The translations under genes were made by a program, and so were the position numbers. Source: Thermocladium sp049965935 (GTDB lineage: Archaea > Thermoproteota > Thermoprotei > Thermoproteales > Thermocladiaceae). Taken from it: 17,314 nucleotides of DNA. Within the stretch, counting starts at the first letter, position 1. Every line of letters starts with the position of its first letter. The notes beneath the pieces were generated by a model that searched no databases, was not told the origin of the DNA, and worked only from the letters and a program-made list of their open reading frames with translations. The stretch is from NCBI GenBank assembly GCA_049965935.1, contig JBMFVP010000035.1:1-17314 (forward strand), given 5' to 3'. This document shows positions 1-7,388 of the stretch, one piece after another.

Positions 1-260
1 AGCGTAACCTCGGGATGAAACCTTATCCCACCCTTATACGGCCCAAGCGCATTATTATGCTGAACCCTATAACCCTCATATATTTTAATGGAGCCATTTA
101 TCTTGACCGGTATATTTATGCTTATTGTGCGCATTGGGCGTGATAAGTAAGTGAAGAATTCTTCTCCGAATCCACCTAAATCAATAGCTCTCTTTAGATT
201 ACTTAGAACACTATTTAGGAACAAGCTATTGTATCTAGTTATAGAGCTATTTAGCTCCAT
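1..260 (-). CDS. gdhA: Glutamate dehydrogenase, N-terminal part (cut by window edge)
   Basis: Oxidative deamination of glutamate to 2-oxoglutarate, or the reverse, in the cytoplasm. Reading the minus strand from the ATG at 260 gives 86 uninterrupted codons to the left edge. Residues about 62-86 contain EGYRVQHNNALGPYKGGIRF followed by HPEVT, the highly conserved substrate-site region of the Glu/Leu/Phe/Val dehydrogenase family, including the glycine-rich KGGIRFHP stretch. The preceding RTISINIPVKINGSIKIYEG also fits the family N-terminus. The Rossmann NAD(P)-binding domain lies outside the window, so cofactor use cannot be judged. An in-frame ATG also exists at 266, but a TATA box centred 25 bases before 260 favours the latter as a leaderless start. 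Glutamate dehydrogenase is preferred over the other amino acid dehydrogenases of the family because it is the usual archaeal member. Confidence 0.9.
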   Translation of the reverse strand, partial: MELNSSITRYNSLFLNSVLSNLKRAIDLGGFGEEFFTYLSRPMRTISINIPVKINGSIKIYEGYRVQHNNALGPYKGGIRFHPEVT

Positions 261-279
261 GAACATGTGGTTACCAACG

Positions 280-289
280 CTTTTTTAAA
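280..289 (-). promoter_or_regulatory. TATA box of gdhA
   Basis: The minus strand reads TTTAAAAAAG, preceded by a purine-rich GGAAAAGG that fits a BRE. The centre is about 25 bases from the ATG at 260, so the transcript is probably leaderless. Confidence 0.6.
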
Positions 290-310
290 CCTTTTCCTTC
301 GTCAATTAAC

Positions 311-322
311 GAATAAAAACAA
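311..322 (-). terminator. Possible oligo-T terminator of the cbiA gene
   Basis: The minus strand carries TTGTTTTTATTC about 90 bases after the cbiA stop codon, within an AT-rich 148-base gap that holds no gene. Archaeal terminators are often simple T-runs in the non-template strand. No stem is visible. Confidence 0.3.
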
Positions 323-408
323 GACCAGGAATCCTATTAATATCAAAATAACTAATTAATTAATAATAGATAAAGAATTCCATAGTAATCAATCAAATAT
401 CAATAGAA

Positions 409-1734
409 TTATCTTCTACTATATGAATTACTAATGTTGATTAATCGTTCAATTGCATTGCCTCGAACGAAATTTATGTGAGTATACTGAGCAAGCGAGT
501 TATGCGTAATTAACCCATCAAATCCATTAATGCCCCTGCCCCTCAATACCCTATGAGCGAACTCAACCTCCCCCAGCACCTCTGCACTTGAATAATGAAA
601 CTCATGTCCCCTCAATGAATCGCCGCGCATAGATATAGGCGAATCTCTCAGCGATTCAAGCAATGAATAGCTAAGGGTTAACTTATTAGTCATCTCTATG
701 CCCACATCAAATAAATTAACCATGGGGAACTGCCTCTCGTCTCGCCTTATGTAGCGTGATAAATACATTAAGCCACCGCACTCGGCGTATATGGGCAAGC
801 CATTCGCAGAGTCGCGTCTCAATTTGCTCATCAATGCCTGATTGGACGCTAATTCATTGAGAAATAACTCAGGATAACCACCACCAAAAATAACTAAGTT
901 CGCGTCATCCCCATACACGTCTCCCGCAACAGGACTAAAGAACTTAACAGAGAAGCTCCGGGATAATGCATCAATATTATCCCTATAATAAAAATTAAAA
1001 GCAGAATCAAATGCCATGTATGCTACTCCGCTGCGATTAAGTGACTGCTCCTCAACTAGATATTTATCTACATCCATATCTGGCGCCTCATTGGCTATCC
1101 TCAATAATTCATCCAAGTCAATGTTATCCTCGATTAGCCTCGTGATTGAACCAATGAATCCGGAATCAACTTCATGGGCCATTCTAAGGCCCAAATGCCT
1201 CTCCGGCACATGCACGCCGGGATCATGCGGGATACAGCCAAGAACCTTAACGCCAACGCGGCTGGCCCCCCACCTACATAAATCACAATGCGAACCGGTG
1301 GCTCTATTGAATATAACTGCGCTAATCACATCGTTAAAGCCTTTGACCAACATGCCGCCCGTCTCTCCCATAGCGTGGCAATCAATGACTAGGATAAGGG
1401 GAGCCGAGAGCAATCTAGCTATGCTGATGGTGCTCGTGCCCCTTGATTCACCGTCGAAAATACCCATTACCCCCTCTATTATTGATACATCAGCATTAAC
1501 GGCGTGTTTGGTGAACGATGATAAAACCCCCTCCTCCCCCATTAGCCACGTGTCTAAATTAATGGATGGATTGCCGGTGGCCAACATATGGAACGACGTA
1601 TCAATGAAGTCCGGGCCGACCTTGAATGGCTGAACGCGAAGCTTCTTAGATAATGCAGCCATTATTCCCGTGCTCACCATGGTTTTCCCAACGCCGCTAC
1701 TAATGCCTCCTATGACGAGCCTGGGAAGATGCAT
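409..1734 (-). CDS. cbiA: Cobyrinate a,c-diamide synthase (CbiA/CobB family)
   Basis: ATP- and glutamine-dependent amidation of the a and c carboxylates of cobyrinate (anaerobic B12 pathway). The protein has 441 residues from the ATG at 1734, the usual family length. The N-terminal P-loop-like synthetase domain has GGISSGVGKT (residues 9-18), then KVGPDFID and EGVMGIFDG, typical of CbiA/BioD-type ATPases. The C-terminal class I glutamine amidotransferase domain has the nucleophile in YAECGGLMYL (Cys319), a HEFHYS motif and the catalytic His in YTHINF (His419). A GTG codon at 1749 could add five residues, but the TATA position and the family N-terminus favour 1734. It lies 45 bases after the ROK kinase stop and has its own TATA box. 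The paralogous nickel-sirohydrochlorin enzyme CfbB looks similar, but it serves methanogen F430 synthesis and is unlikely here. The B12 product could supply the B12-binding radical SAM protein encoded at 11019-12437. Confidence 0.88.
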   Translation of the reverse strand: MHLPRLVIGGISSGVGKTMVSTGIMAALSKKLRVQPFKVGPDFIDTSFHMLATGNPSINLDTWLMGEEGVLSSFTKHAVNADVSIIEGVMGIFDGESRGTSTISIARLLSAPLILVIDCHAMGETGGMLVKGFNDVISAVIFNRATGSHCDLCRWGASRVGVKVLGCIPHDPGVHVPERHLGLRMAHEVDSGFIGSITRLIEDNIDLDELLRIANEAPDMDVDKYLVEEQSLNRSGVAYMAFDSAFNFYYRDNIDALSRSFSVKFFSPVAGDVYGDDANLVIFGGGYPELFLNELASNQALMSKLRRDSANGLPIYAECGGLMYLSRYIRRDERQFPMVNLFDVGIEMTNKLTLSYSLLESLRDSPISMRGDSLRGHEFHYSSAEVLGEVEFAHRVLRGRGINGFDGLITHNSLAQYTHINFVRGNAIERLINISNSYSRR

Positions 1735-1753
1735 GATCACGCAAAGCACTAAA

Positions 1754-1762
1754 GCTTAAAAC
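1754..1762 (-). promoter_or_regulatory. TATA-like box of cbiA
   Basis: The minus strand reads GTTTTAAGC, centred about 24 bases before the ATG at 1734, in the 45-base gap after the ROK kinase gene. It supports a leaderless mRNA and the ATG rather than the GTG at 1749. Confidence 0.5.
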
Positions 1763-1779
1763 GCTACCGCGAATATTAA

Positions 1780-2757
1780 TTAGAGGAAACGACGAAGCGT
1801 CGCCGGCACGCTGTGAACAAGTGCTGCTGCGCCTATTATTCCTATATCATCGCCAAATCTGGTTAACTTTATCTCTGGGACCCTATTAGCCGTATATCTA
1901 CCCATCTTATCGATTATTTTAGGCAGCAAAACATTGCTATTATTAATTATGACGCTTCCACCAAGCACTATTAGTTCTGGGTCATAAGCATTAATTATGC
2001 CTGCCATGCCTCTAGCATGTATGTCGGCAATATAATCAATGAATTCAATAGCCAATGCATCTCCCTCCTCGGCGTATCTAAATATATCCTGGGAAGCAAT
2101 ACTCCCCCCATGAACCGCCTCATAAAGTCTAGTTCGTGGACCATTATACCTCTTTTCCATGAATAACGCAATGCTTCGAGGCATGTTACCCCCACTTGCT
2201 ATTGCCTCCCAGTGCCCAATGCCGCCGCAGCCGCATCGCACTCCTAAATCAGCATCAACCACGAAGTGGCCTACCTCGTGGGCATTCCCATCCTTGCCAA
2301 TCAATAAATTCCCATCAACTATCACCCCAGCGCCTATGCCTGTGGATAAAGTGATATATACTAGGTTATCTATGCCCTTACCATCCCCGAACACGTATTC
2401 GCCCCAAGCGGCAGCCGCGGCATCATTGCATAGAATCACCTTCTTATTAATGGCCTTCGCTATGGGATCCACAACCCTAAATCTCTTTGTGCTCCACTTG
2501 AGATTAGGTGCTATAAGCACGTTGCCGCTCCTCAAGTCAAGGGGTCCAATTGAGCCTACCCCTATTGCCGACGCCTCCTCCACGTACTTCCTCGGTATCC
2601 TCTCATTAATTATGCCTATAATCAGGTCAGCCATCGTGTTCTCCCCGCCCTCCAATGGAACGGGAGTCTTCTCCTTCACTATAACTCTGCCGGCATCATC
2701 TATCACGCCGACCCTAATGAATGAGGCCCCTATATCGACCCCAATGGCTAAGCCCAT
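1780..2757 (-). CDS. ROK-family glucokinase/hexokinase
   Basis: ATP-dependent phosphorylation of glucose or related hexoses at C6, feeding the modified glycolytic pathways of Thermoproteota. The 325-residue length is normal for archaeal ROK kinases. Visible motifs are the first phosphate loop IGVDIGASFIRVGV (residues 5-18), the catalytic aspartate in NDAAAAAWGE (Asp112), the second phosphate loop TLSTGIGAG (137-145), the sugar-binding ExGH (Glu161, His164), and the ROK zinc signature CGCGGIGHWE (175-184). The third zinc cysteine usual in bacterial ROK proteins is His182 here. A GHWE form of this motif fits crenarchaeal broad-specificity hexokinases as I recall them. There is no N-terminal helix-turn-helix, so it is an enzyme and not a repressor. 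Sugar specificity cannot be read from the sequence. A TATA box lies 27 bases before the ATG. Confidence 0.85.
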   Translation of the reverse strand: MGLAIGVDIGASFIRVGVIDDAGRVIVKEKTPVPLEGGENTMADLIIGIINERIPRKYVEEASAIGVGSIGPLDLRSGNVLIAPNLKWSTKRFRVVDPIAKAINKKVILCNDAAAAAWGEYVFGDGKGIDNLVYITLSTGIGAGVIVDGNLLIGKDGNAHEVGHFVVDADLGVRCGCGGIGHWEAIASGGNMPRSIALFMEKRYNGPRTRLYEAVHGGSIASQDIFRYAEEGDALAIEFIDYIADIHARGMAGIINAYDPELIVLGGSVIINNSNVLLPKIIDKMGRYTANRVPEIKLTRFGDDIGIIGAAALVHSVPATLRRFL

Positions 2758-2779
2758 AATTATACTCGATTTCTCGTCA

Positions 2780-2788
2780 TTTTTAAGC
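2780..2788 (-). promoter_or_regulatory. TATA box of the ROK kinase gene
   Basis: The minus strand reads GCTTAAAAA, centred about 27 bases before the ATG at 2757. No Shine-Dalgarno sequence is seen before the start, consistent with a leaderless mRNA. Confidence 0.55.
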
Positions 2789-2809
2789 TAAGCCCCCATA
2801 TAACTTTAT

Positions 2810-2827
2810 GAATAAACAAAAATAAGC
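2810..2827 (-). terminator. Possible T-rich terminator of the copper operon
   Basis: The minus strand reads GCTTATTTTTGTTTATTC about 90 bases after the copA stop, just before the ROK kinase promoter. This T-run fits archaeal intrinsic termination. The rest of the 158-base gap shows nothing else. Confidence 0.3.
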
Positions 2828-2915
2828 TTCAGAACAAGAGAAGATAAACCTTAAATTATCCCTCTTCGCATTTATTTTCTGAATTCTGCTTTGAATGTCA
2901 ATACATCCATTATCA

Positions 2916-5297
2916 TTAGGCTCTTCTGAGCCTAAGCGAATTAAGCGTGACTGAGATGCTGCTCATGGCCATCGCCATCGATGCTAATTCAGGCCTTATT
3001 AGAATCCCCAGTAAGCCGGCGGCCAATGGTATGAGAACTACATTATACGCGAATGCATAAACTATGTTGAATCTAATATTATGAACGGTCTTCAATGATA
3101 TATCGTAGAGCCGAGGAACTTGCGTCAAGTCGTTTCTAAGCAGCACCACATCGCCGGCTTCCTTAGCTATATCAGTGCCGGCCCCCATGGCTATTCCCAC
3201 ATCAGCTGCTGCCATTGCTGGAGCATCATTAGTGCCATCTCCAACCATTGCTATTAATCCATCCCCAACGCTGCGCCGCAGTTCACTAATTACATCGCCT
3301 TTCTCGCTGGGCGAGACACTGCTATATACATCGTTAATCCCCAACTCCTTAGCTACCCATGCGGCTGATTTCTCGGAGTCGCCGGTTATGATCACTGGGC
3401 GAATGCCATGCCGCCTTAACCAATCAATTACTTGAGGCGCCTCCGGCCTTATTGTGTCTCTCAACTCTATGAAACCTAGCAATTCACCGTTAAGAATGAC
3501 ATAAATCACCGTCCCCATACATGCATCAGCATCTCTCTGAATACTTGGGTCAACGCTGATGCCCATTCCATCAATTATCTTCTTATTGCCTACTGCAACT
3601 ATATTGCTGCCAATATGTGCAATTATTCCACCATCCACGGCATCTATTGAGGAGGGCAACTCAACATTAATGCCGCGCCGCCGTGCTTCGTCAACTATTG
3701 CCAATGCGATGGGGTGATTAGAGCCGGCTTCAGCTGAGGCAGCCCATCTTAATGTCTCATCTCCACGTATTCTAGTTATGCTGAATTTCCCCATAGTTAA
3801 TGTGCCGGTCTTATCCAGAGCAATGATTTTAACCTTGGGCATTTTCTCCATTGCCTCCGCGTTTCTTACGAGTATCCCCAAGGATGCAGCACGATTAATG
3901 CCTATCATCACGCTCAGCGGCGTAGCTAATCCTAATGCGCATGGACAGGCTATGACGAGGACCGAGGCCATGTATATTACAGATGTGGAAAGAGGAGCCC
4001 CAAGTACCATTTTCCATATTAGTAGAGTGGCTATTGCTATTGATATTATTACCCACGAGAAAATACCCGATACCTTATCTATAAGGGATTGAATAGGTAA
4101 CCGCGATGCTTGGGCACGCCGAACCGATTGAATCACTTGAGACATTAAGGAGTATTTGCCAGTCCTGGTGGCCCTCACCACCAAGTAACCGCTCAGCAGG
4201 ATTGAGCCCCCTATTACTACATCTCCTGGGCCCTTATTTATAGGCATTGATTCCCCGCTCATGAGCGATTCATTCACTAAGCCATTGCCTTGATCGACTA
4301 TGCCGTCCACAGGTATGGCTTCTCCGCTTCTCACAATGACCTTAGTTCCAGGAAGCAAGTCATCAACCCTTGCCTCGCTTCCATCAATTAGTCTGGCGCG
4401 CATTGATGATTGATTTAATTGAGTTAAGGAAGAGTGGGCTAGTCGCCTCATTCTTGCCTCAATATACTTACCGATCAATACGAAGGTTATAACAGATGAG
4501 GCGTCAAAGAACGTATTGCCATTAATTGATTGAAGCAGTAGGGCCAGGCTCAGCGTATAGGCGCTCATGGATCCAAGAGTAACCAGTACATCCATATTAG
4601 CGGATTTATTTCGCAAAGCCAATACAGCCCCCTTTATGAATCTCCAACCCGAAAAGAATTGAATAGGGGTTGCCAAGAATAGTCCAATCAAGTTGAAGAC
4701 CTCTGTACTAATTATGCCTAGGTAATTGAGCAGCATAGCTATAAATAAGGAGGCAGTCAAGGGAATAGCTACGTATAGTCTCGTCCTAATGTCGTTAACG
4801 TCACGATTCATAGCCTTCTCATCGATGTCTCCAACTTCATCTCCCGATAACACATTCAGGACTTTGAAACCCATTCTAGCTAATTCATTGGCTAACTCAC
4901 TAGCATTGGTCTCCAATGGATTATAGGTAACAATGACTTGATTATTGCCCAGATTAATCATTACCTTAAATACGCCCTTATCCTTGGAGAGAGATGTGGT
5001 TATTAGCGATGATTGATCGGCCTCAAGCCTAGATAATGCTATCACGGCTTCCTCCCTGTATATATCGTATCCTGCGGATTGAACTGCCTTCAATAATTCG
5101 CCATAATTCACTTCAGAATCAGCCACTATATGCGCCTCATTCGTTGCGGCATTAATATCAACCCATAAGACGCCCTTCACTGATGATATGGCTCTTTGAA
5201 CAGTTAAGCTACATGATGCACAATGCATGCCAATTATTCTAAATGTGATCTCCCGGCCTTCCACCTTCATCTTGATGCCTATGTTAGGTATCTCCAT
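2916..5297 (-). CDS. copA: Copper-exporting P1B-type ATPase CopA
   Basis: ATP-driven export of Cu(I) across the cytoplasmic membrane. In the 793 residues the N-terminal heavy-metal-associated domain has GMHCASC (Cys26, Cys29). A second region at about 105-150 resembles another HMA fold but has no CxxC. Membrane helices start near residue 175. Core motifs are SGES (347-350, actuator), the intramembrane metal site CPC (451-453), the phosphorylated DKTGTLT (Asp495), the P1B hallmark HP (528-529), TGD (638-640) and GDGTNDAP (686-693). Tyr751-Asn752 and MSS (778-780) in the last helices complete the P1B-1 Cu(I) signature. It is the second gene of an operon, 6 bases after the TRASH/YHS gene, with a GTGAT Shine-Dalgarno element overlapping that gene's stop. 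Both are divergent from the CopR-like regulator. Silver is the likely secondary substrate. Confidence 0.96.
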   Translation of the reverse strand: MEIPNIGIKMKVEGREITFRIIGMHCASCSLTVQRAISSVKGVLWVDINAATNEAHIVADSEVNYGELLKAVQSAGYDIYREEAVIALSRLEADQSSLITTSLSKDKGVFKVMINLGNNQVIVTYNPLETNASELANELARMGFKVLNVLSGDEVGDIDEKAMNRDVNDIRTRLYVAIPLTASLFIAMLLNYLGIISTEVFNLIGLFLATPIQFFSGWRFIKGAVLALRNKSANMDVLVTLGSMSAYTLSLALLLQSINGNTFFDASSVITFVLIGKYIEARMRRLAHSSLTQLNQSSMRARLIDGSEARVDDLLPGTKVIVRSGEAIPVDGIVDQGNGLVNESLMSGESMPINKGPGDVVIGGSILLSGYLVVRATRTGKYSLMSQVIQSVRRAQASRLPIQSLIDKVSGIFSWVIISIAIATLLIWKMVLGAPLSTSVIYMASVLVIACPCALGLATPLSVMIGINRAASLGILVRNAEAMEKMPKVKIIALDKTGTLTMGKFSITRIRGDETLRWAASAEAGSNHPIALAIVDEARRRGINVELPSSIDAVDGGIIAHIGSNIVAVGNKKIIDGMGISVDPSIQRDADACMGTVIYVILNGELLGFIELRDTIRPEAPQVIDWLRRHGIRPVIITGDSEKSAAWVAKELGINDVYSSVSPSEKGDVISELRRSVGDGLIAMVGDGTNDAPAMAAADVGIAMGAGTDIAKEAGDVVLLRNDLTQVPRLYDISLKTVHNIRFNIVYAFAYNVVLIPLAAGLLGILIRPELASMAMAMSSISVTLNSLRLRRA

Positions 5298-5302
5298 TTA
5301 TT

Positions 5303-5307
5303 ATCAC
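5303..5307 (-). promoter_or_regulatory. Shine-Dalgarno element of copA overlapping the upstream stop
   Basis: The minus strand reads GTGATAATAAATG: GTGAT, five bases, then the copA ATG. The TGA inside GTGAT is the stop codon of the preceding TRASH/YHS gene. GTGAT is complementary to the conserved archaeal 16S 3' end (AUCACCUCC). Confidence 0.6.
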
Positions 5308-5465
5308 ATGGGCTCGCGATGCCCACTTAGGTACTTCTCCGGCGATGCATCAAATTTCCGCTTGCATTCCCTGGAGCAGAAGTAGTATATTCGTCCTTGA
5401 AATAGGGATTTATATTGAGTTGATGGATCCACATCCATTCCACAAACTGGATCTTTAATTTGCAT
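5304..5465 (-). CDS. Small TRASH/YHS-domain copper protein (candidate CopM/CopT-type metallochaperone)
   Basis: A 53-residue protein made of a single TRASH/YHS-like zinc-ribbon-type metal-binding domain. It begins MQIKDPVCGMDVDP, has GRIYYFCSRECKRKF in the middle (Cys8, Cys30, Cys34) and ends near ASPEKYLSGHREPM. The CxxxM-type N-terminal motif and the FCSREC hairpin are the family signature. Sulfolobales have a comparable small TRASH protein encoded with copA and thought to deliver Cu(I), although published names (CopM or CopT) differ. Here it is the first gene of a minus-strand operon with copA, 6 bases apart. Start choice: the ATG at 5465 gives the full domain, whereas the ATG four bases upstream is out of frame and stops after four codons. 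A TATA box lies 29 bases upstream. Copper binding and chaperoning are inferred from family and context. Confidence 0.88.
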   Translation of the reverse strand: MQIKDPVCGMDVDPSTQYKSLFQGRIYYFCSRECKRKFDASPEKYLSGHREPM

Positions 5466-5490
5466 GCATTAGGATCTACTAGATGCTGGA

Positions 5491-5498
5491 ATAAAGCT
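5491..5498 (-). promoter_or_regulatory. TATA box of the TRASH/YHS-copA operon
   Basis: The minus strand reads AGCTTTAT, centred about 29 bases before the ATG at 5465. It faces the divergent copR promoter, and the palindrome pair at 5512-5542 lies just upstream of its BRE. Confidence 0.5.
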
Positions 5499-5511
5499 TC
5501 TTATTAGCGAG

Positions 5512-5542
5512 ATGCGCATTTTTACGGCATAAAACTGCGCAG
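5512..5542. promoter_or_regulatory. Paired palindromes between divergent copper promoters (candidate CopR operator)
   Basis: Two perfect 8-base palindromes, ATGCGCAT (5512-5519) and CTGCGCAG (5535-5542), share the core TGCGCA. Their centres are 23 bases apart and AT-rich tracts separate them. Together they form an imperfect inverted repeat (TGCGCATTTT with AAAAcTGCGCA). They sit between the two opposed TATA boxes and abut the copR promoter, where a dimeric Lrp-type regulator would control both directions. The binding protein is inferred. Confidence 0.55.
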
Positions 5543-5547
5543 AACGA

Positions 5548-5556
5548 TTTTTAAAG
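5548..5556 (+). promoter_or_regulatory. TATA box of the copR-like gene
   Basis: TTTTTAAAG is centred at 5552. That is 25 bases before the ATG at 5577 and 19 before the ATG at 5571, which favours 5577 as the leaderless start. Confidence 0.55.
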
Positions 5557-5576
5557 GGAAAATTAATTTCATGGTC

Positions 5577-6119
5577 ATGGTAGATAAATTAACTGAGACG
5601 GAGTATAGGATACTGAATGAATTACTGCAAGACTCGAGCGAGCCCATTGCAAGATTATCCAGAAAGCTAGGATTATCCAGAAACACCGTATCTAAGACTA
5701 TCAGGAACCTGGTCTCACGGGGGATAATAACTAAATTCACCATAGAGGTTGGGCGTGAATACGTCAATGATGATGTTATGGCGATCCTCATAATGAAGTC
5801 TAAACCAGCTAAGCTTGATCTATTCTCGGAAATCTATGAATCAGTGGATGGAAAAGCCATAGGCATAATTAGGGCAAGCAATTTAGGTGAAATCAGGAGA
5901 ATAATAATGGAGAGCAAGGCTCGCGTTATGCAGCTTTTCATAGTGGATAAGCAATTATGGAGTAATAGGGCAATTAGTATAAGGAATCCCGGCCTTCATT
6001 GCGATTATTGCGGCGGATTAATAAAGGGAAGCCCAATAATAGAGAGATATCATAATCGTACCTATTACTTTTGCTGCACTAATTGCCTAAATGATTTCAG
6101 GAAGGGACATAGAAATTAA
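5577..6119 (+). CDS. copR: Lrp-type HTH / TRASH-domain copper-responsive regulator (CopR/CopT-like)
   Basis: DNA-binding copper sensor expected to control the divergent TRASH/YHS-copA operon. It has 180 residues from the ATG at 5577. Residues about 4-55 form an Lrp/AsnC winged helix-turn-helix (TETEYRILNELL, then LSRKLGLSRNTVSKTIRNL as the recognition region). A linker or RAM-like region follows. The C-terminal TRASH domain (about 141-174) has CDYCGG (Cys142, Cys145) and YYFCCTNC (Cys166, Cys167, Cys170), metal ligands for copper sensing. This Lrp-HTH plus TRASH architecture is known from the cop loci of Sulfolobales, where the naming (CopR or CopT) varies. A two-residue longer start at 5571 is possible. 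The gene converges with the helicase gene, 25 bases apart. Whether it activates or represses cannot be read from sequence. Confidence 0.9.
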   Translation: MVDKLTETEYRILNELLQDSSEPIARLSRKLGLSRNTVSKTIRNLVSRGIITKFTIEVGREYVNDDVMAILIMKSKPAKLDLFSEIYESVDGKAIGIIRASNLGEIRRIIMESKARVMQLFIVDKQLWSNRAISIRNPGLHCDYCGGLIKGSPIIERYHNRTYYFCCTNCLNDFRKGHRN

Positions 6120-6144
6120 GAGGGATATGCCTTAATTGTCGTTT

Positions 6145-7266
6145 TCATCGCTCGAAGCCACGGGCAGCTCTTACTCCTCTCTCTTCCATGCCATTAATCC
6201 GCTTAATTATAGGTCTCGCTCCTGTTAATTGGACTGCCTTCATTATTATGCCTATGTCATCATCTGTGGCGAGCGTAACCGCTCTTCCGCCTTTATCTAG
6301 ACGCGCAGTTCTACCTATTCTGTGAATATATGTTTCTGGATCCTGGGGAACATCAAAGTTTATAATCGTATTTATGTCGAGAATATCTATTCCCCGGGAC
6401 ACTAAATCCGTAGCTACCAATACTTTTCCCCTCTCCCTGAACTCCCGCATCACCTTCTCCCTCACGTATTGATCGACTCCACCATGGGTATAAAATACTC
6501 CATTAATTCGTCTACGTAATTGGCGGTGAAGCACGTCAGCCCTTTTCCTAGTGTTTGTGAATATTATTGTTTTTCCATTTATTTCCTTAATGGCTAACTC
6601 CATCTTCTCCCTCCAATCGCTTGAAGCTACGTAAACCACTTGCTCTATATTGGGAATATCATATTCATCGCCAACTCCTATGAATCTAGCAGATGGAGCG
6701 AAACTGGATATCAGCGACTTAACTTCCGAAGGAACGGTGGCCGAGGCCATTATCGTCTGCCTCCTATTACTGGAGAGCGATAATAGGGTTCTTATATCAT
6801 CTATGAAGCCCATGTCAAGCATTCTATCCACTTCATCTATGACGAGGAACTTGACGCTTCCTAAATCCGCGCTTCCTCGCCTAACCATGTCAAGCATTCT
6901 GCCCGGCGTTGCAAAAATGAATACGGCGCTGCGTAATCCTCTTTCTTGTCCTTGATAACCAACGCCGCCATACACTAGCACCTTACTGTAATTTAGGTAC
7001 TTATTAAATAGGTCGAATTGATCCGCTATTTGCCTAATTAATTCACGAGTTGGAGCCAGCACTAGTACCTCCCCCTTCTCGCCTTTCACGGAATTCATGA
7101 TGGGAAGCAAGTAAGCGGCTGTTTTCCCACTTCCCGTCCTAGCTCTGAGCACGGCATCGCTGCCCCTCATAAGGTGAGGGAGGGAAGCCCTTTGAATTTC
7201 CGTCGGCTCTTTGAACCCTGCATCAAGCAAGGCATTGCTTAATTCCGAGCGTAGTGATTGAAACAT
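6145..7266 (-). CDS. Compact DEAD-box-family ATP-dependent RNA helicase
   Basis: ATP-dependent remodelling of RNA or RNP. At 373 residues it is a minimal two-RecA-domain SF2 helicase with no N- or C-terminal extension. Visible motifs in order are the Q-motif (FKEPTEIQ, Gln25), Walker A (ARTGSGKT, 42-49), APTREL, ATPGR (119-123), motif II as DEVD (144-147) instead of DEAD, SAT (175-177), IIFTNTRKRAD, ATDLVSRGIDI and motif VI HRIGRTAR (315-322). The DEVD variant keeps the catalytic Asp-Glu pair. The basic tail after about residue 355 may help RNA binding. The gene lies alone between copR (convergent) and psmA (same strand, 122 bases upstream). The substrate is unknown. Cold-stress, rRNA or mRNA roles are possible by analogy only. 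Confidence 0.92.
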   Translation of the reverse strand: MFQSLRSELSNALLDAGFKEPTEIQRASLPHLMRGSDAVLRARTGSGKTAAYLLPIMNSVKGEKGEVLVLAPTRELIRQIADQFDLFNKYLNYSKVLVYGGVGYQGQERGLRSAVFIFATPGRMLDMVRRGSADLGSVKFLVIDEVDRMLDMGFIDDIRTLLSLSSNRRQTIMASATVPSEVKSLISSFAPSARFIGVGDEYDIPNIEQVVYVASSDWREKMELAIKEINGKTIIFTNTRKRADVLHRQLRRRINGVFYTHGGVDQYVREKVMREFRERGKVLVATDLVSRGIDILDINTIINFDVPQDPETYIHRIGRTARLDKGGRAVTLATDDDIGIIMKAVQLTGARPIIKRINGMEERGVRAARGFER

Positions 7267-7280
7267 CTTTCCATCCTACT

Positions 7281-7310
7281 TGCTTATACCATAGATAAAC
7301 AGTTTATAAA
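7281..7310 (-). promoter_or_regulatory. Promoter region of the helicase gene, two TATA candidates
   Basis: The minus strand has GGTATAAGCA (7281-7290, centre about 20 bases before the ATG) and TTTATAAAC (7302-7310, centre about 40 before). The more distal box would give a short leader of about 15 bases. I cannot decide between them. Confidence 0.4.
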
Positions 7311-7388
7311 TGTTGCTCCACAAATCATGCCCGAGAATATTTTTAAGTAATTGAAATATCACTTTATATATCTAGGATGAGGAGGAAC

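Noticed and set aside
1016..1633. A plus-strand open frame of 205 codons opposite cbiA
   Set aside because: It has no family likeness or promoter; the opposite strand carries all conserved cbiA motifs.
2159..2791. A plus-strand open frame of 210 codons opposite the ROK kinase gene
   Set aside because: It is an antisense shadow; the ROK motifs are intact on the minus strand.
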